Assembly: GCA_029859385.1 (NCBI GenBank)
Contig: JAOUDF010000105.1
Coordinates: forward strand, 1 to 8,709
From: Nitrospirota bacterium
Lineage (GTDB): Bacteria; Nitrospirota; JAOUDF01
Length of the DNA: 8,709 bases
Reading direction: 5' to 3'
Part shown: piece after piece, positions 1 to 6,092 of the stretch
Numbering within the stretch: the stretch's first letter is position 1
How the letters are laid out: the number at the start of each line of letters is the position of its first letter
Program-made: the position numbers and the translations under genes
Notes under the pieces: generated by a model
What the model was told of the DNA's origin: nothing
The model's database searches: none
What the model saw: the letters and a program-made list of their open reading frames with translations, nothing else

Positions 1-788
1 CACGATGGGAGCGGTTCCTCGACCTGATGATCGAGCGCGATCTCGGTGTATATATCCTCATGGAGACCAGGGTGGAGGATATTATCCGGGATGAAGACAT
101 ACTGCCGCGCTATCGCCAGGCGGGCATTGTTCACATCTACGTGGGGATCGAGGCCACCGACCAGGAGATGCTCGAGTTGATGAAGAAGGAGATCAGCGTG
201 GATCAGTCGATGCAGGCACTGCGTCTGCTCAATGACCACGGTATCATCACCGAGACCTCGATGATTCTTGGTTTCCCGAACGAAACGCCCGAAAGCATCC
301 GCCGCACCCTCGATCTGGCCAAGGAGTACAACCCCGACTTTGCCCATTTTCTCGCCATAACACCGTGGCCCTATGCCGACATGTACGAAGAGCTGGAGCC
401 GTACATCGTTACAAAGGACTACCGGAAATATAACCTCATCGATCCGGTCATCAAGCCAAAGGCGATGTCGACCCAGGAGATCGACCAGGCCATTGTGGAC
501 TGCTACAAAGAGTTCTATATGGACAAGTTCAGGGAGATGAAGCTCTCAAACGATCCTTTCAAGCGCGATTACCTGATGACTTCCATGAAGCTGATCATGA
601 ACAACTCCTTCCTGAAGAAGAAGATGGGCGATCTCGGAACGGCGCCGCCCGAGATGCTGGCCGCCATCAAAACGATCCATCCCGAAGTTCCCCCGGGTTC
701 GACGGCGGAAGAGTGCCCTTTTCACAACTTTTTCAAGAAGCCGGCCAATACAATACGACGACTCTTCGGGAAAAATCGGGCGGAGTGA
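1..788 (+). CDS. Radical-SAM protein, BchE-like B12-binding type, C-terminal part (5' end outside window)
   Basis: The reading frame is already open at the left edge (first full codon at 3), so the ATG at 27 is internal and the true start lies upstream. The visible 262 residues cover the second half of a radical-SAM barrel. A segment reading YVGIEATDQEMLELMKK is followed by ETSMILGFPNETPESI; both are typical of the later strands of the TIM-like barrel in Elp3/MiaB-type and BchE-like radical-SAM proteins. The CxxxCxxC cluster motif and any N-terminal cobalamin-binding domain would lie upstream and cannot be seen. The C-terminal 130 residues are helical and basic and end in KPANTIRRLFGKNRAE. 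By family resemblance it is probably a B12-dependent radical-SAM oxidoreductase or methyltransferase; the substrate is unknown. The gene converges on the tRNA-Phe gene, and a bidirectional terminator lies about 45 nt after its stop. Radical-SAM membership is fairly sure; the B12 subtype is inferred. Confidence 0.8.
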   Translation, partial: RWERFLDLMIERDLGVYILMETRVEDIIRDEDILPRYRQAGIVHIYVGIEATDQEMLELMKKEISVDQSMQALRLLNDHGIITETSMILGFPNETPESIRRTLDLAKEYNPDFAHFLAITPWPYADMYEELEPYIVTKDYRKYNLIDPVIKPKAMSTQEIDQAIVDCYKEFYMDKFREMKLSNDPFKRDYLMTSMKLIMNNSFLKKKMGDLGTAPPEMLAAIKTIHPEVPPGSTAEECPFHNFFKKPANTIRRLFGKNRAE

Positions 789-832
789 TCAATTTTCGAG
801 GATATTTTTAGATAGCGATGACAGGGCATAAA

Positions 833-862
833 AAAGGGTTGCGAAAATCTTCGCAACCCTTT
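833..862. terminator. Bidirectional intrinsic terminator between the radical-SAM gene and tRNA-Phe
   Basis: A perfect 10-bp stem (GGGTTGCGAA / TTCGCAACCC) is extended by three A-T pairs to 13 bp around the 4-nt loop AATC (846-849). Read on the plus strand the stem is followed by TTTAATTTT; read on the minus strand it is followed by TTTTTT. It therefore fits a Rho-independent terminator in both directions, ending the radical-SAM mRNA and the tRNA-Phe transcript. The minus-strand T tract is the better of the two. Confidence 0.88.
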
Positions 863-870
863 AATTTTAC

Positions 871-946
<76 letters not shown>

Positions 947-973
947 AAGTGAAATGTCGTAAAGCGGCGGTAA

Positions 974-1002
974 AATTAACAGACAAGGCTGCGCCATGTC
1001 AA
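974..1002 (-). promoter_or_regulatory. Putative sigma-70 promoter of tRNA-Phe
   Basis: On the minus strand a perfect -35 TTGACA (1002-997) is followed after 16-17 nt by a poor -10, either GTTAAT (980-975) or TTAATT (979-974). A GC-rich stretch (CCGCCGC) follows before the expected start near 967, about 20 nt upstream of the tRNA 5' end. A consensus -35 with a GC-rich discriminator is typical of stringently controlled stable-RNA promoters; that control is inferred. Confidence 0.55.
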
Positions 1003-1043
1003 GGGAAATCAGACTGTGACGAGGGGAGTGCGATCCGCGGATT

Positions 1044-1493
1044 ATGATACGAAAAGCAAAGGTTAGTGATGTAAAGGATATCCAGAAGGTCATCAGTGCC
1101 TATGCCGAAAAAGGGGAGATGCTCCAGCGGTCGGCGGCGGAGCTGCACGAGAGTCTACGGGATTTTTATGTGTATGAAGAGGAGGGGCGGATATTGGGGG
1201 TGGGAGCTCTGCACCTTACTCTCGATGGCCTGGCTGAAGTAAGGTCCCTTGCCGTCCTCGCCGGACACACCGGCAATGGCTATGGCAGGGAACTGGTGAA
1301 TGCATGCCTGGCGGACGCAAGAGACTTGGGCGTGAAGACGGTCTTTACCCTGACCTATCAGCCGGGATTCTTCAAAAAGATGGGTTTTTCGGAGATCGAC
1401 AAGCACCAGCTGCCCCACAAGATATGGAACGAATGCGTCAAGTGCTTCAAGTTCCCCGATTGTGATGAAGTCGCGCTGACCATTGCCCTTTAG
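1044..1493 (+). CDS. GNAT N-acetyltransferase, probable short ArgA-type N-acetylglutamate synthase
   Basis: This 149-residue single-domain GNAT protein probably transfers acetyl from acetyl-CoA to the amino group of glutamate, the first step of arginine synthesis. The N-terminus MIRKAKVSDV is the usual GNAT beta1 start. Strand beta4 (EVRSLAV, residues 65-71) leads into the acetyl-CoA pyrophosphate loop TGNGYGRELV (about 76-85). YQPGFFKKMGF (105-115) is the GNAT motif B region. The tail KIWNECVKCFKFPDCDEVA (127-145), with Cys131, Cys134 and Cys140, resembles the C-terminus of stand-alone NAGS-like GNATs, which lack the amino-acid-kinase domain of E. coli ArgA. There is no other in-frame start between the upstream stop at 1017 and this ATG. 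The GGGGAG at 1023-1028 is 15 nt away, so the ribosome site is poor. No other arg gene is visible. The GNAT fold is near certain; the glutamate substrate is inferred from the tail. Confidence 0.85.
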   Translation: MIRKAKVSDVKDIQKVISAYAEKGEMLQRSAAELHESLRDFYVYEEEGRILGVGALHLTLDGLAEVRSLAVLAGHTGNGYGRELVNACLADARDLGVKTVFTLTYQPGFFKKMGFSEIDKHQLPHKIWNECVKCFKFPDCDEVALTIAL

Positions 1494-1496
1494 GGT

Positions 1497-1739
1497 TTAG
1501 TCAGGTTTGATCCTGAGAGAGTGCAGGAATGAGCGGTCGAAGGCATTGAAGAGATGTTCCGAATCCGGCCGGTTCTTTCTCAGGATTCGGGTCACGGTGG
1601 CGAGGAACAGGTCGACCTCGTACCCTTCTGTTTCTATGTTCCTGATGGAGTCCTTTATCTGGTCATTCCCCGTGAAGACGTCGTTGAGGACACTGGCCAG
1701 TTCCGTCAGCAGTTCTCGCAGCCTTTCATCCTGGTTCAT
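1497..1739 (-). CDS. Small conserved-looking hypothetical protein (80 aa)
   Basis: I do not recognise this protein. It is 80 residues long, soluble, rich in charged residues and probably all-helical. It has an acidic/leucine N-terminal helix (LRELLTELASVLNDVF), a central part GYEVDLFLATVTRILRK and a basic tail ending SLRIKPD. It has no signal peptide, membrane segment or cysteine. That it is a gene is supported by a strong Shine-Dalgarno AAGGAGGA (1751-1744) at ideal distance from its ATG, and by a good minus-strand promoter about 130 nt upstream. It is divergent from hemW and tail-to-tail with the GNAT gene, with only 3 nt between the stop codons and no terminator hairpin between them. Plus-strand ORFs over the same DNA lack a ribosome site and look like shadows. 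Confidence 0.75.
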   Translation of the reverse strand: MNQDERLRELLTELASVLNDVFTGNDQIKDSIRNIETEGYEVDLFLATVTRILRKNRPDSEHLFNAFDRSFLHSLRIKPD

Positions 1740-1743
1740 GGGG

Positions 1744-1751
1744 TCCTCCTT
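1744..1751 (-). promoter_or_regulatory. Strong Shine-Dalgarno of the 80-aa gene
   Basis: Minus-strand AAGGAGGA ends 4 nt before the ATG at 1739. It is one of the best anti-Shine-Dalgarno matches in the window and fixes the start of the minus-strand gene. Confidence 0.8.
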
Positions 1752-1853
1752 CGGTAGCGTCGAAACCTGCGTCGAGCGGCCTCACCTGTTCGGGAATCTA
1801 CTGTTTTTGCTGTGCGTTCCCCGGTTTGTCAGGCTCGTTTCTTCTTCAACAGT

Positions 1854-1882
1854 ATATCATCCGACCATGCCTGTACTATACT
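1854..1882 (+). promoter_or_regulatory. Possible hemW promoter, -10 overlapping the divergent one
   Basis: A plus-strand -10 TATACT (1877-1882) overlaps the minus-strand -10 TATAGT. Its -35 at 17-nt spacing (ATATCA, 1854-1859) matches only 3 of 6 bases. It would start transcription near 1889, giving a leader of about 35-65 nt for hemW. An alternative is TTGTCA at 1826-1831 with a weak -10 near 1850. The call is tentative. Confidence 0.35.
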
Positions 1883-1904
1883 TAAATTCCTTTTTGCCTG
1901 TCAA
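1875..1904 (-). promoter_or_regulatory. Sigma-70 promoter for the 80-aa gene
   Basis: On the minus strand a perfect -35 TTGACA (1904-1899), an 18-nt spacer and a -10 TATAGT (1880-1875) predict a start near 1868. This leaves a leader of about 130 nt before the ATG at 1739. I could not recognise a riboswitch or attenuator in that leader. Confidence 0.7.
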
Positions 1905-1952
1905 ACCATTCCTTGGGACAAAGATTTGATCCTGTCGCCTGCTGTCGTCATT

Positions 1953-3086
1953 TTGCCGGATAACCGGTATCTGGGCCTCTATATTCATATCCCGTTCTGT
2001 GTACGGAAATGCCTGTATTGCGATTTTGTGTCAACGGCGTCCGGCAGTGAGCAGTATCGCCGGTATGTTGCGGCGGCTGTCAATGAAATGAAGTTCTGGA
2101 GTGCTAGGTTTGAAGGAACGGCATTCTCCACCGTCTACGTCGGCGGCGGTACCCCGAGTCTCATTGGCTCCGAGCTGCTTGGCGAGATCATCGAAGGGGC
2201 ACGCGGTTCTTTCACTATCAACCGTGATGCGGAAATAACGGTCGAGGTAAATCCCGGGACGATCTCCCGGGACTTCTGGGCAAAGATACAGGAGGCCGGT
2301 GTTAACAGGGTAAGTATCGGGGTGCAGTCGTTCTCTGACCCGTTACTGGAAGCCATAGGACGGGTTCACGATTCAGAAACGGCGGTGCTGGCGGTCAAGG
2401 GCGCACGGGAGGCCGGACTGGCCAATGTAGGGGTTGACCTGATCTATGGACTTCCGGGGCAATCGCCAGAAATCTGGGAAACTTCGTTGAAGACAGCCAT
2501 TGCATTGCAGCCGGCTCATGTCTCGGCCTATTGTCTTTCCTACGAAGAAGGTACCCCTTTTGAGAGGCTCCGGGAAAACGGCGAGATAGTGCCGGTTGTG
2601 CCAGACGAAGAGTCGAAGATGTATTACCGTGCAGTAGAAATCCTTCAGGCATCAGGCTATCGTCGCTATGAAATCTCCAACTTTGCTCGCCCGGGTTTCG
2701 AGTGCAGGCACAACATGAACTACTGGAACTACGGAGAGTATCTGGGGATAGGGGTCGGCGCCCACTCCTTCCGGGGAGGAAGAAGGTGGGAGAATGGTTG
2801 CGATATCAATCGTTATCTCGACACTTCGTATGAAGGTCCTTCGGTTATGCAGGAACCATTAGGGGGTCACGACTGTCTGAAAGAGTTTATGATGCTGGGC
2901 TTGAGAAAATCCGACGGAATTTTGATGAAGGATATTGAGGACGGATGGGGAGAAGAGGCTTTGCGTATCACGGATGTCGCACGGCGCCTTGAATCTCGTG
3001 GACTGGTCAACCTCAAGAATGGACGGCTGTCTATTGCCGATTCCGGACTCTTTGTCAGTAACAGCCTGATCGCGGAGTTCTTCTGA
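1953..3086 (+). CDS. hemW: HemW, radical-SAM heme chaperone (HemN-like)
   Basis: HemW binds heme and a 4Fe-4S cluster and inserts heme into target proteins. It is often mis-annotated as oxygen-independent coproporphyrinogen III oxidase. The N-terminus LYIHIPFCVRKCLYCDF carries the cluster motif CX3CX2C (Cys16, Cys20, Cys23). It lacks the fourth cysteine of true HemN (CX3CX2CXC). GGGTPS (about 64-69) is the SAM-binding glycine motif, and HNMNYW (about 253-258) is the HNxxYW signature of HemW. The C-terminal winged-helix region ends at RLESRGLVNLKNGRLSIAD. Start choice: the frame is open back to a GTG at 1812, but that extension reads like untranslated DNA and contains no ATG. TTG at 1953 gives 377 residues, close to E. 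coli HemW (378). TTG at 1926 would give 386. None of these has a good Shine-Dalgarno. A cytoplasmic role in cytochrome or heme enzyme assembly fits a cytochrome-rich anaerobe. Confidence 0.9.
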   Translation: MPDNRYLGLYIHIPFCVRKCLYCDFVSTASGSEQYRRYVAAAVNEMKFWSARFEGTAFSTVYVGGGTPSLIGSELLGEIIEGARGSFTINRDAEITVEVNPGTISRDFWAKIQEAGVNRVSIGVQSFSDPLLEAIGRVHDSETAVLAVKGAREAGLANVGVDLIYGLPGQSPEIWETSLKTAIALQPAHVSAYCLSYEEGTPFERLRENGEIVPVVPDEESKMYYRAVEILQASGYRRYEISNFARPGFECRHNMNYWNYGEYLGIGVGAHSFRGGRRWENGCDINRYLDTSYEGPSVMQEPLGGHDCLKEFMMLGLRKSDGILMKDIEDGWGEEALRITDVARRLESRGLVNLKNGRLSIADSGLFVSNSLIAEFF

Positions 3087-3106
3087 TAGCCGGGCCTTAT
3101 TATTTA

Positions 3107-3136
3107 TTTACAGTTTCAAGAGCTTCATGTTATAGT
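3107..3136 (+). promoter_or_regulatory. Sigma-70-like promoter of the bamA-lpx operon
   Basis: TTTACA (3107-3112, 5/6 of the -35 consensus), an 18-nt spacer and TATAGT (3131-3136, 5/6 of the -10) lie in the 96-nt gap between hemW and bamA. The predicted start is near 3143, with a leader of about 40 nt. No terminator hairpin is visible after hemW, so read-through from hemW is also possible. Confidence 0.6.
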
Positions 3137-3167
3137 ACGGCGGTTTTTCCCACCTATTACGGATTAC

Positions 3168-3172
3168 GGAGG
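3168..3172 (+). promoter_or_regulatory. Shine-Dalgarno of bamA
   Basis: GGAGG lies 10 nt before the ATG at 3183. A nearer ATG at 3175 is only 2 nt from it and out of frame with the signal peptide, so the site supports the start at 3183. Confidence 0.7.
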
Positions 3173-3182
3173 CGATGATTTT

Positions 3183-5483
3183 ATGGCATGCTGGATCAGA
3201 TCATTCTGCGCGCGGTCACTTATGCTTCTGCTGGTTTTCTCCGGTGCCCTGATGTTCATGCCCGTCAATCATGCCTTTTCTGAAGAAGTTCCGGCGAGTC
3301 AGGAGATGATCCAGATCAAGGTCATCGAGGTCAAGGGGAACCGGAAAATAGAAGAGTCCACCATCCGCTCAAAGCTCACCATGAAGGTGGGGGACGCTTT
3401 TGACCCTGCCGTAATCCGCGCCGACATAAAGAAACTTTACGGGATAGGTTATTTCGACGACATCAAGGTCAGCACCGAGGGGTATGAGGGCGGCCTGAAA
3501 CTGGTATTCCTCGTTGTCGAAAAGCCGGTGGTAAGGGAGGTCCAGTTTGACGGCAACAAAAAACTGGAGACCGACAAGCTCCGCGAAAAACTTACCATCA
3601 TTCCCAACTCACTCCTGAATCAGCAGCTCATCGCCGACAACACGGAAAAACTCCGTGCCTACTATGAGGAAGAGGGCTACTTCCACGCGGAGATAGTCCC
3701 CATCGTAAAAACCGTTAGCAAGAACGAGGCCGTGATCACCTACCAGATATCCGAGGGGAGCAAGGTGACGCTTGCCAAGGTTGAGTTCGAGGGGAACAAG
3801 GCTCTCTCTTCCCGCAAGATAAAGAAGGTGATGTCGACTCAGTCCTGGTGGATGTTCTCCTGGTTTGACCAGACCGGCGTCTACAAGAAGGAATATCTTC
3901 AGTACGACCTTGAGAATATCAAGGCGCTCTATCACAACAACGGCTATATCTACGTGCAGATAGGGGAGCCCCGGGTGACCTTCAATGAGAAGAAGACGAA
4001 GGTCTCGGTAAAAATCCCCATCATAGAAGGCGATCAGTTCAAGGTGGGATCAGTATCTATCAAGGGTAACACCCTTTACAGCGAAAAAGAGTTGCTGGCC
4101 AAGACCAAACAGAAGTCCGGAGAGGTCTATAGCCGGGAAAAGATGTCCAAAGACCTGATCGCGATCAATGAAATGTATGGCGAAAAGGGACGGGCCTTTG
4201 TCAACGTGGTCCCTACGGTCGATACTAACCAGCAAGCCAAAACTGTTGCTATCGCCCTTGATGTCGATGAGGGTGCGGAAGCAAGCATCGGCCGTATTAA
4301 TATCGGCGGTAACGTCAAGACCCGCGACAAGGTAATCCGAAGGGAGATACGGCTTGATGAGGGAGATCAATACAACAGCCGTCTGCTCAGGCGCAGCAGG
4401 GAACGTCTCACCAACCTCAACTACTTCGAGACGGTGGATGTCGTTGAGAACCGTCGTCCGGGACTGCCGATCATAGACCTCGATGTAAAGGTAAAGGAGA
4501 AACCCACCGGTTATATGAGTGTGGGCGGTGGTTACAGCTCGGTCGACAAGTTTGTCGCTATGGCTGAGATCAGCCAGGGGAACCTTTTCGGCAGGGGCGA
4601 AACCATCAAGCTGAAGGCCGAACTCGGTTCTCGTCGTACCAGCTACAACTTCTCCTTCATCGAGCCCTGGCTCATGGATAAGGAGATCTACAGCGGCATC
4701 AATCTGTACAATGAGAAGCGGGAGTTCCAGAGTTACGACAGGAATGCCCGGGGCGGCAATGTATTCATCGGCAAGAGGTTCAGCGAATACTGGAACCACG
4801 GTGTCAGCTATACCTATGAGAAGGTCAAGCTTGAAGATATAAGCCCCGGTGCCAGCCAGTGGATCAGGGAGCAGGAAGGCGACAATCTCAACAGCAGTAT
4901 CGGGTATAGCATTACCAGAGACAGCAGGGACAGCAACCTTGCGCCGATGAGCGGCTCCCGGAACAGCCTGGCGCTCGAATTCGCCGGCCTCGGGGGCGAC
5001 TACAAATTCTATAAGTCGACCCTCGACAGCAGTTGGTATTTCCCCTTTATATGGGAAACTACCTTCCATCTGCGAGGCAAGGTCGGCTATGTGGGTGGCT
5101 ATTCGGGTGAGAGCGTGCCGATCGGAGAACGCTTCTACGCTGGAGGCATCAACTCCCTCCGCGGTTTCCGCTACGGCTATGTGGGGCCGAAGGATCCTGC
5201 TTCGGGCGACTATATCGGCGGCAACAAGACCCTCATATTCAATGCTGAATACATCTTTCCTCTCGTCCCGGAGAGCAAGATACGCGGCGTGGTCTTCTTT
5301 GATGCTGGTAACGTCTATGCCAGCAACGAGGAGTTCGGCAGTGATTTTCGCTATGATGCGGGTGCGGGTATTCGATGGCTGTCGCCGGTCGGGCCCCTTC
5401 GTTTAGAGTGGGGGTATAACCTTGACTCGAAAGAAGGAGAGCGCAAGAGCGTGCTTGAGTTCACTATCGGTTCATATTTCTAA
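3183..5483 (+). CDS. bamA: BamA, outer-membrane beta-barrel assembly protein
   Basis: BamA is the core Omp85 subunit of the BAM complex, which folds and inserts beta-barrel proteins into the outer membrane. The 766 residues begin with a Sec signal peptide (hydrophobic core about 12-28, probable cleavage near Ala31-Ser33). Five POTRA domains follow at about 43-114, 115-194, 195-285, 286-366 and 367-440. Each has the characteristic G-N turn (VKGNRKI, FDGNKKL, FEGNKAL, IKGNTLY, IGGNVKT). POTRA3 carries the usual WWMFSWFDQTGVY insertion. The barrel runs from about 441 to 766. Loop L6 has the Omp85 motif as LRGF (659-662, usually VRGF). The protein ends in a beta-signal-like strand with C-terminal Phe (LEFTIGSYF). 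GGAGG at 3168-3172 lies 10 nt before the ATG; an out-of-frame ATG at 3175 is not used. It heads the operon, and ompH follows after 24 nt. Confidence 0.96.
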   Translation: MACWIRSFCARSLMLLLVFSGALMFMPVNHAFSEEVPASQEMIQIKVIEVKGNRKIEESTIRSKLTMKVGDAFDPAVIRADIKKLYGIGYFDDIKVSTEGYEGGLKLVFLVVEKPVVREVQFDGNKKLETDKLREKLTIIPNSLLNQQLIADNTEKLRAYYEEEGYFHAEIVPIVKTVSKNEAVITYQISEGSKVTLAKVEFEGNKALSSRKIKKVMSTQSWWMFSWFDQTGVYKKEYLQYDLENIKALYHNNGYIYVQIGEPRVTFNEKKTKVSVKIPIIEGDQFKVGSVSIKGNTLYSEKELLAKTKQKSGEVYSREKMSKDLIAINEMYGEKGRAFVNVVPTVDTNQQAKTVAIALDVDEGAEASIGRINIGGNVKTRDKVIRREIRLDEGDQYNSRLLRRSRERLTNLNYFETVDVVENRRPGLPIIDLDVKVKEKPTGYMSVGGGYSSVDKFVAMAEISQGNLFGRGETIKLKAELGSRRTSYNFSFIEPWLMDKEIYSGINLYNEKREFQSYDRNARGGNVFIGKRFSEYWNHGVSYTYEKVKLEDISPGASQWIREQEGDNLNSSIGYSITRDSRDSNLAPMSGSRNSLALEFAGLGGDYKFYKSTLDSSWYFPFIWETTFHLRGKVGYVGGYSGESVPIGERFYAGGINSLRGFRYGYVGPKDPASGDYIGGNKTLIFNAEYIFPLVPESKIRGVVFFDAGNVYASNEEFGSDFRYDAGAGIRWLSPVGPLRLEWGYNLDSKEGERKSVLEFTIGSYF

Positions 5484-5492
5484 CACTTCTTT

Positions 5493-5498
5493 AAGGAG
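5493..5498 (+). promoter_or_regulatory. Shine-Dalgarno of ompH
   Basis: AAGGAG precedes three overlapping start-like codons: ATG 5503 (immediately followed by stops), GTG 5505 and ATG 5508. The 9-nt distance and the signal-peptide pattern favour ATG 5508. Confidence 0.65.
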
Positions 5499-5507
5499 TT
5501 CGATGTG

Positions 5508-6077
5508 ATGAAAAGGTATGTTGTAAGTCTGGTCTTTGCAGCCCTCATGATTCCGGCAGCCGGCTGGTCTGCCGACCTCAAGGTGGGTTCTGTCGATGCA
5601 CAAAAGGTTTTTGAAGAATCTCCTGCCGGGCAGAAAGCAGCGAAGTCGATCAATGACTTCACGGCGGGAAAACAAAAGGTCGTCGACAAGGAGCGCCGTG
5701 AGCTGGAAAAGATGGAGGAAGAGTACACCAAGCAGCAGGGTGCCCTGAGCGCTGACGCGAAAAAGGAAAAGGAAGAGGCCCTTCGCAAGAGGTTGGCTGA
5801 GTATCAGCAGATGGCGGTCACCTTCGACCGTGAGGTGAAGAGGAACAGGGACAAGGTTTTGTACGATTTTGACCAGGGACTTCAGGAGCATATCAAAACC
5901 TTGGGTGAAAAAGAAGGTTTCACCGTCATCCTTGACCGTCGCGCCATTCTTTATCTCAAGGACACCTACTATCCCCTTGACCTCACGGAGCGGCTTACCC
6001 GTGACTACAAGGAATTGAAGGAAGCTGAGGCGGCCGAAAAGTCTGCCGACAAACCGGCCGGTAAAAACAAGAAATAA
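5508..6077 (+). CDS. ompH: OmpH/Skp-family periplasmic chaperone
   Basis: Skp/OmpH holds unfolded outer-membrane proteins in the periplasm on the way to BamA, forming a trimer whose helical arms grip the client. The 189 residues start with a clear Sec signal peptide (MKRYVVSLVFAALMIPAAG, cleavage probably after WSA). The OmpH start LKVGSVDAQKVFEESPAGQK follows. The centre (about 45-125) is strongly charged and helical (ERRELEKMEEEYTKQQ, DAKKEKEEALRKRLAEYQQM), matching the coiled-coil arms. The trimer body returns at GFTVILDRRAILYLKDTYYPLD. The tail is Lys/Ala/Glu-rich (AEAAEKSADKPAGKNKK) and probably disordered. In-frame GTG at 5505 would add one residue. It lies 24 nt after bamA and 15 nt before lpxD, the classic bamA-skp-lpxD order. 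Confidence 0.93.
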   Translation: MKRYVVSLVFAALMIPAAGWSADLKVGSVDAQKVFEESPAGQKAAKSINDFTAGKQKVVDKERRELEKMEEEYTKQQGALSADAKKEKEEALRKRLAEYQQMAVTFDREVKRNRDKVLYDFDQGLQEHIKTLGEKEGFTVILDRRAILYLKDTYYPLDLTERLTRDYKELKEAEAAEKSADKPAGKNKK

Positions 6078-6092
6078 AAACTGGCGGATAGT

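Noticed and set aside
1501..1516. Small inverted repeat TCAGG/CCTGA near the convergent stops
   Set aside because: Only 5 bp, inside the 80-aa coding sequence, without a T tract; not a terminator.
1507..1929. Plus-strand ORFs opposite the 80-aa gene
   Set aside because: Low-complexity Ser/Arg/Val-rich translation and no ribosome site; the minus strand has both promoter and Shine-Dalgarno.
4050..5069. 339-residue minus-strand ORF antisense to bamA
   Set aside because: A shadow of the well-supported bamA frame. Its translation has no domain pattern I recognise, and it has no ribosome site or promoter.
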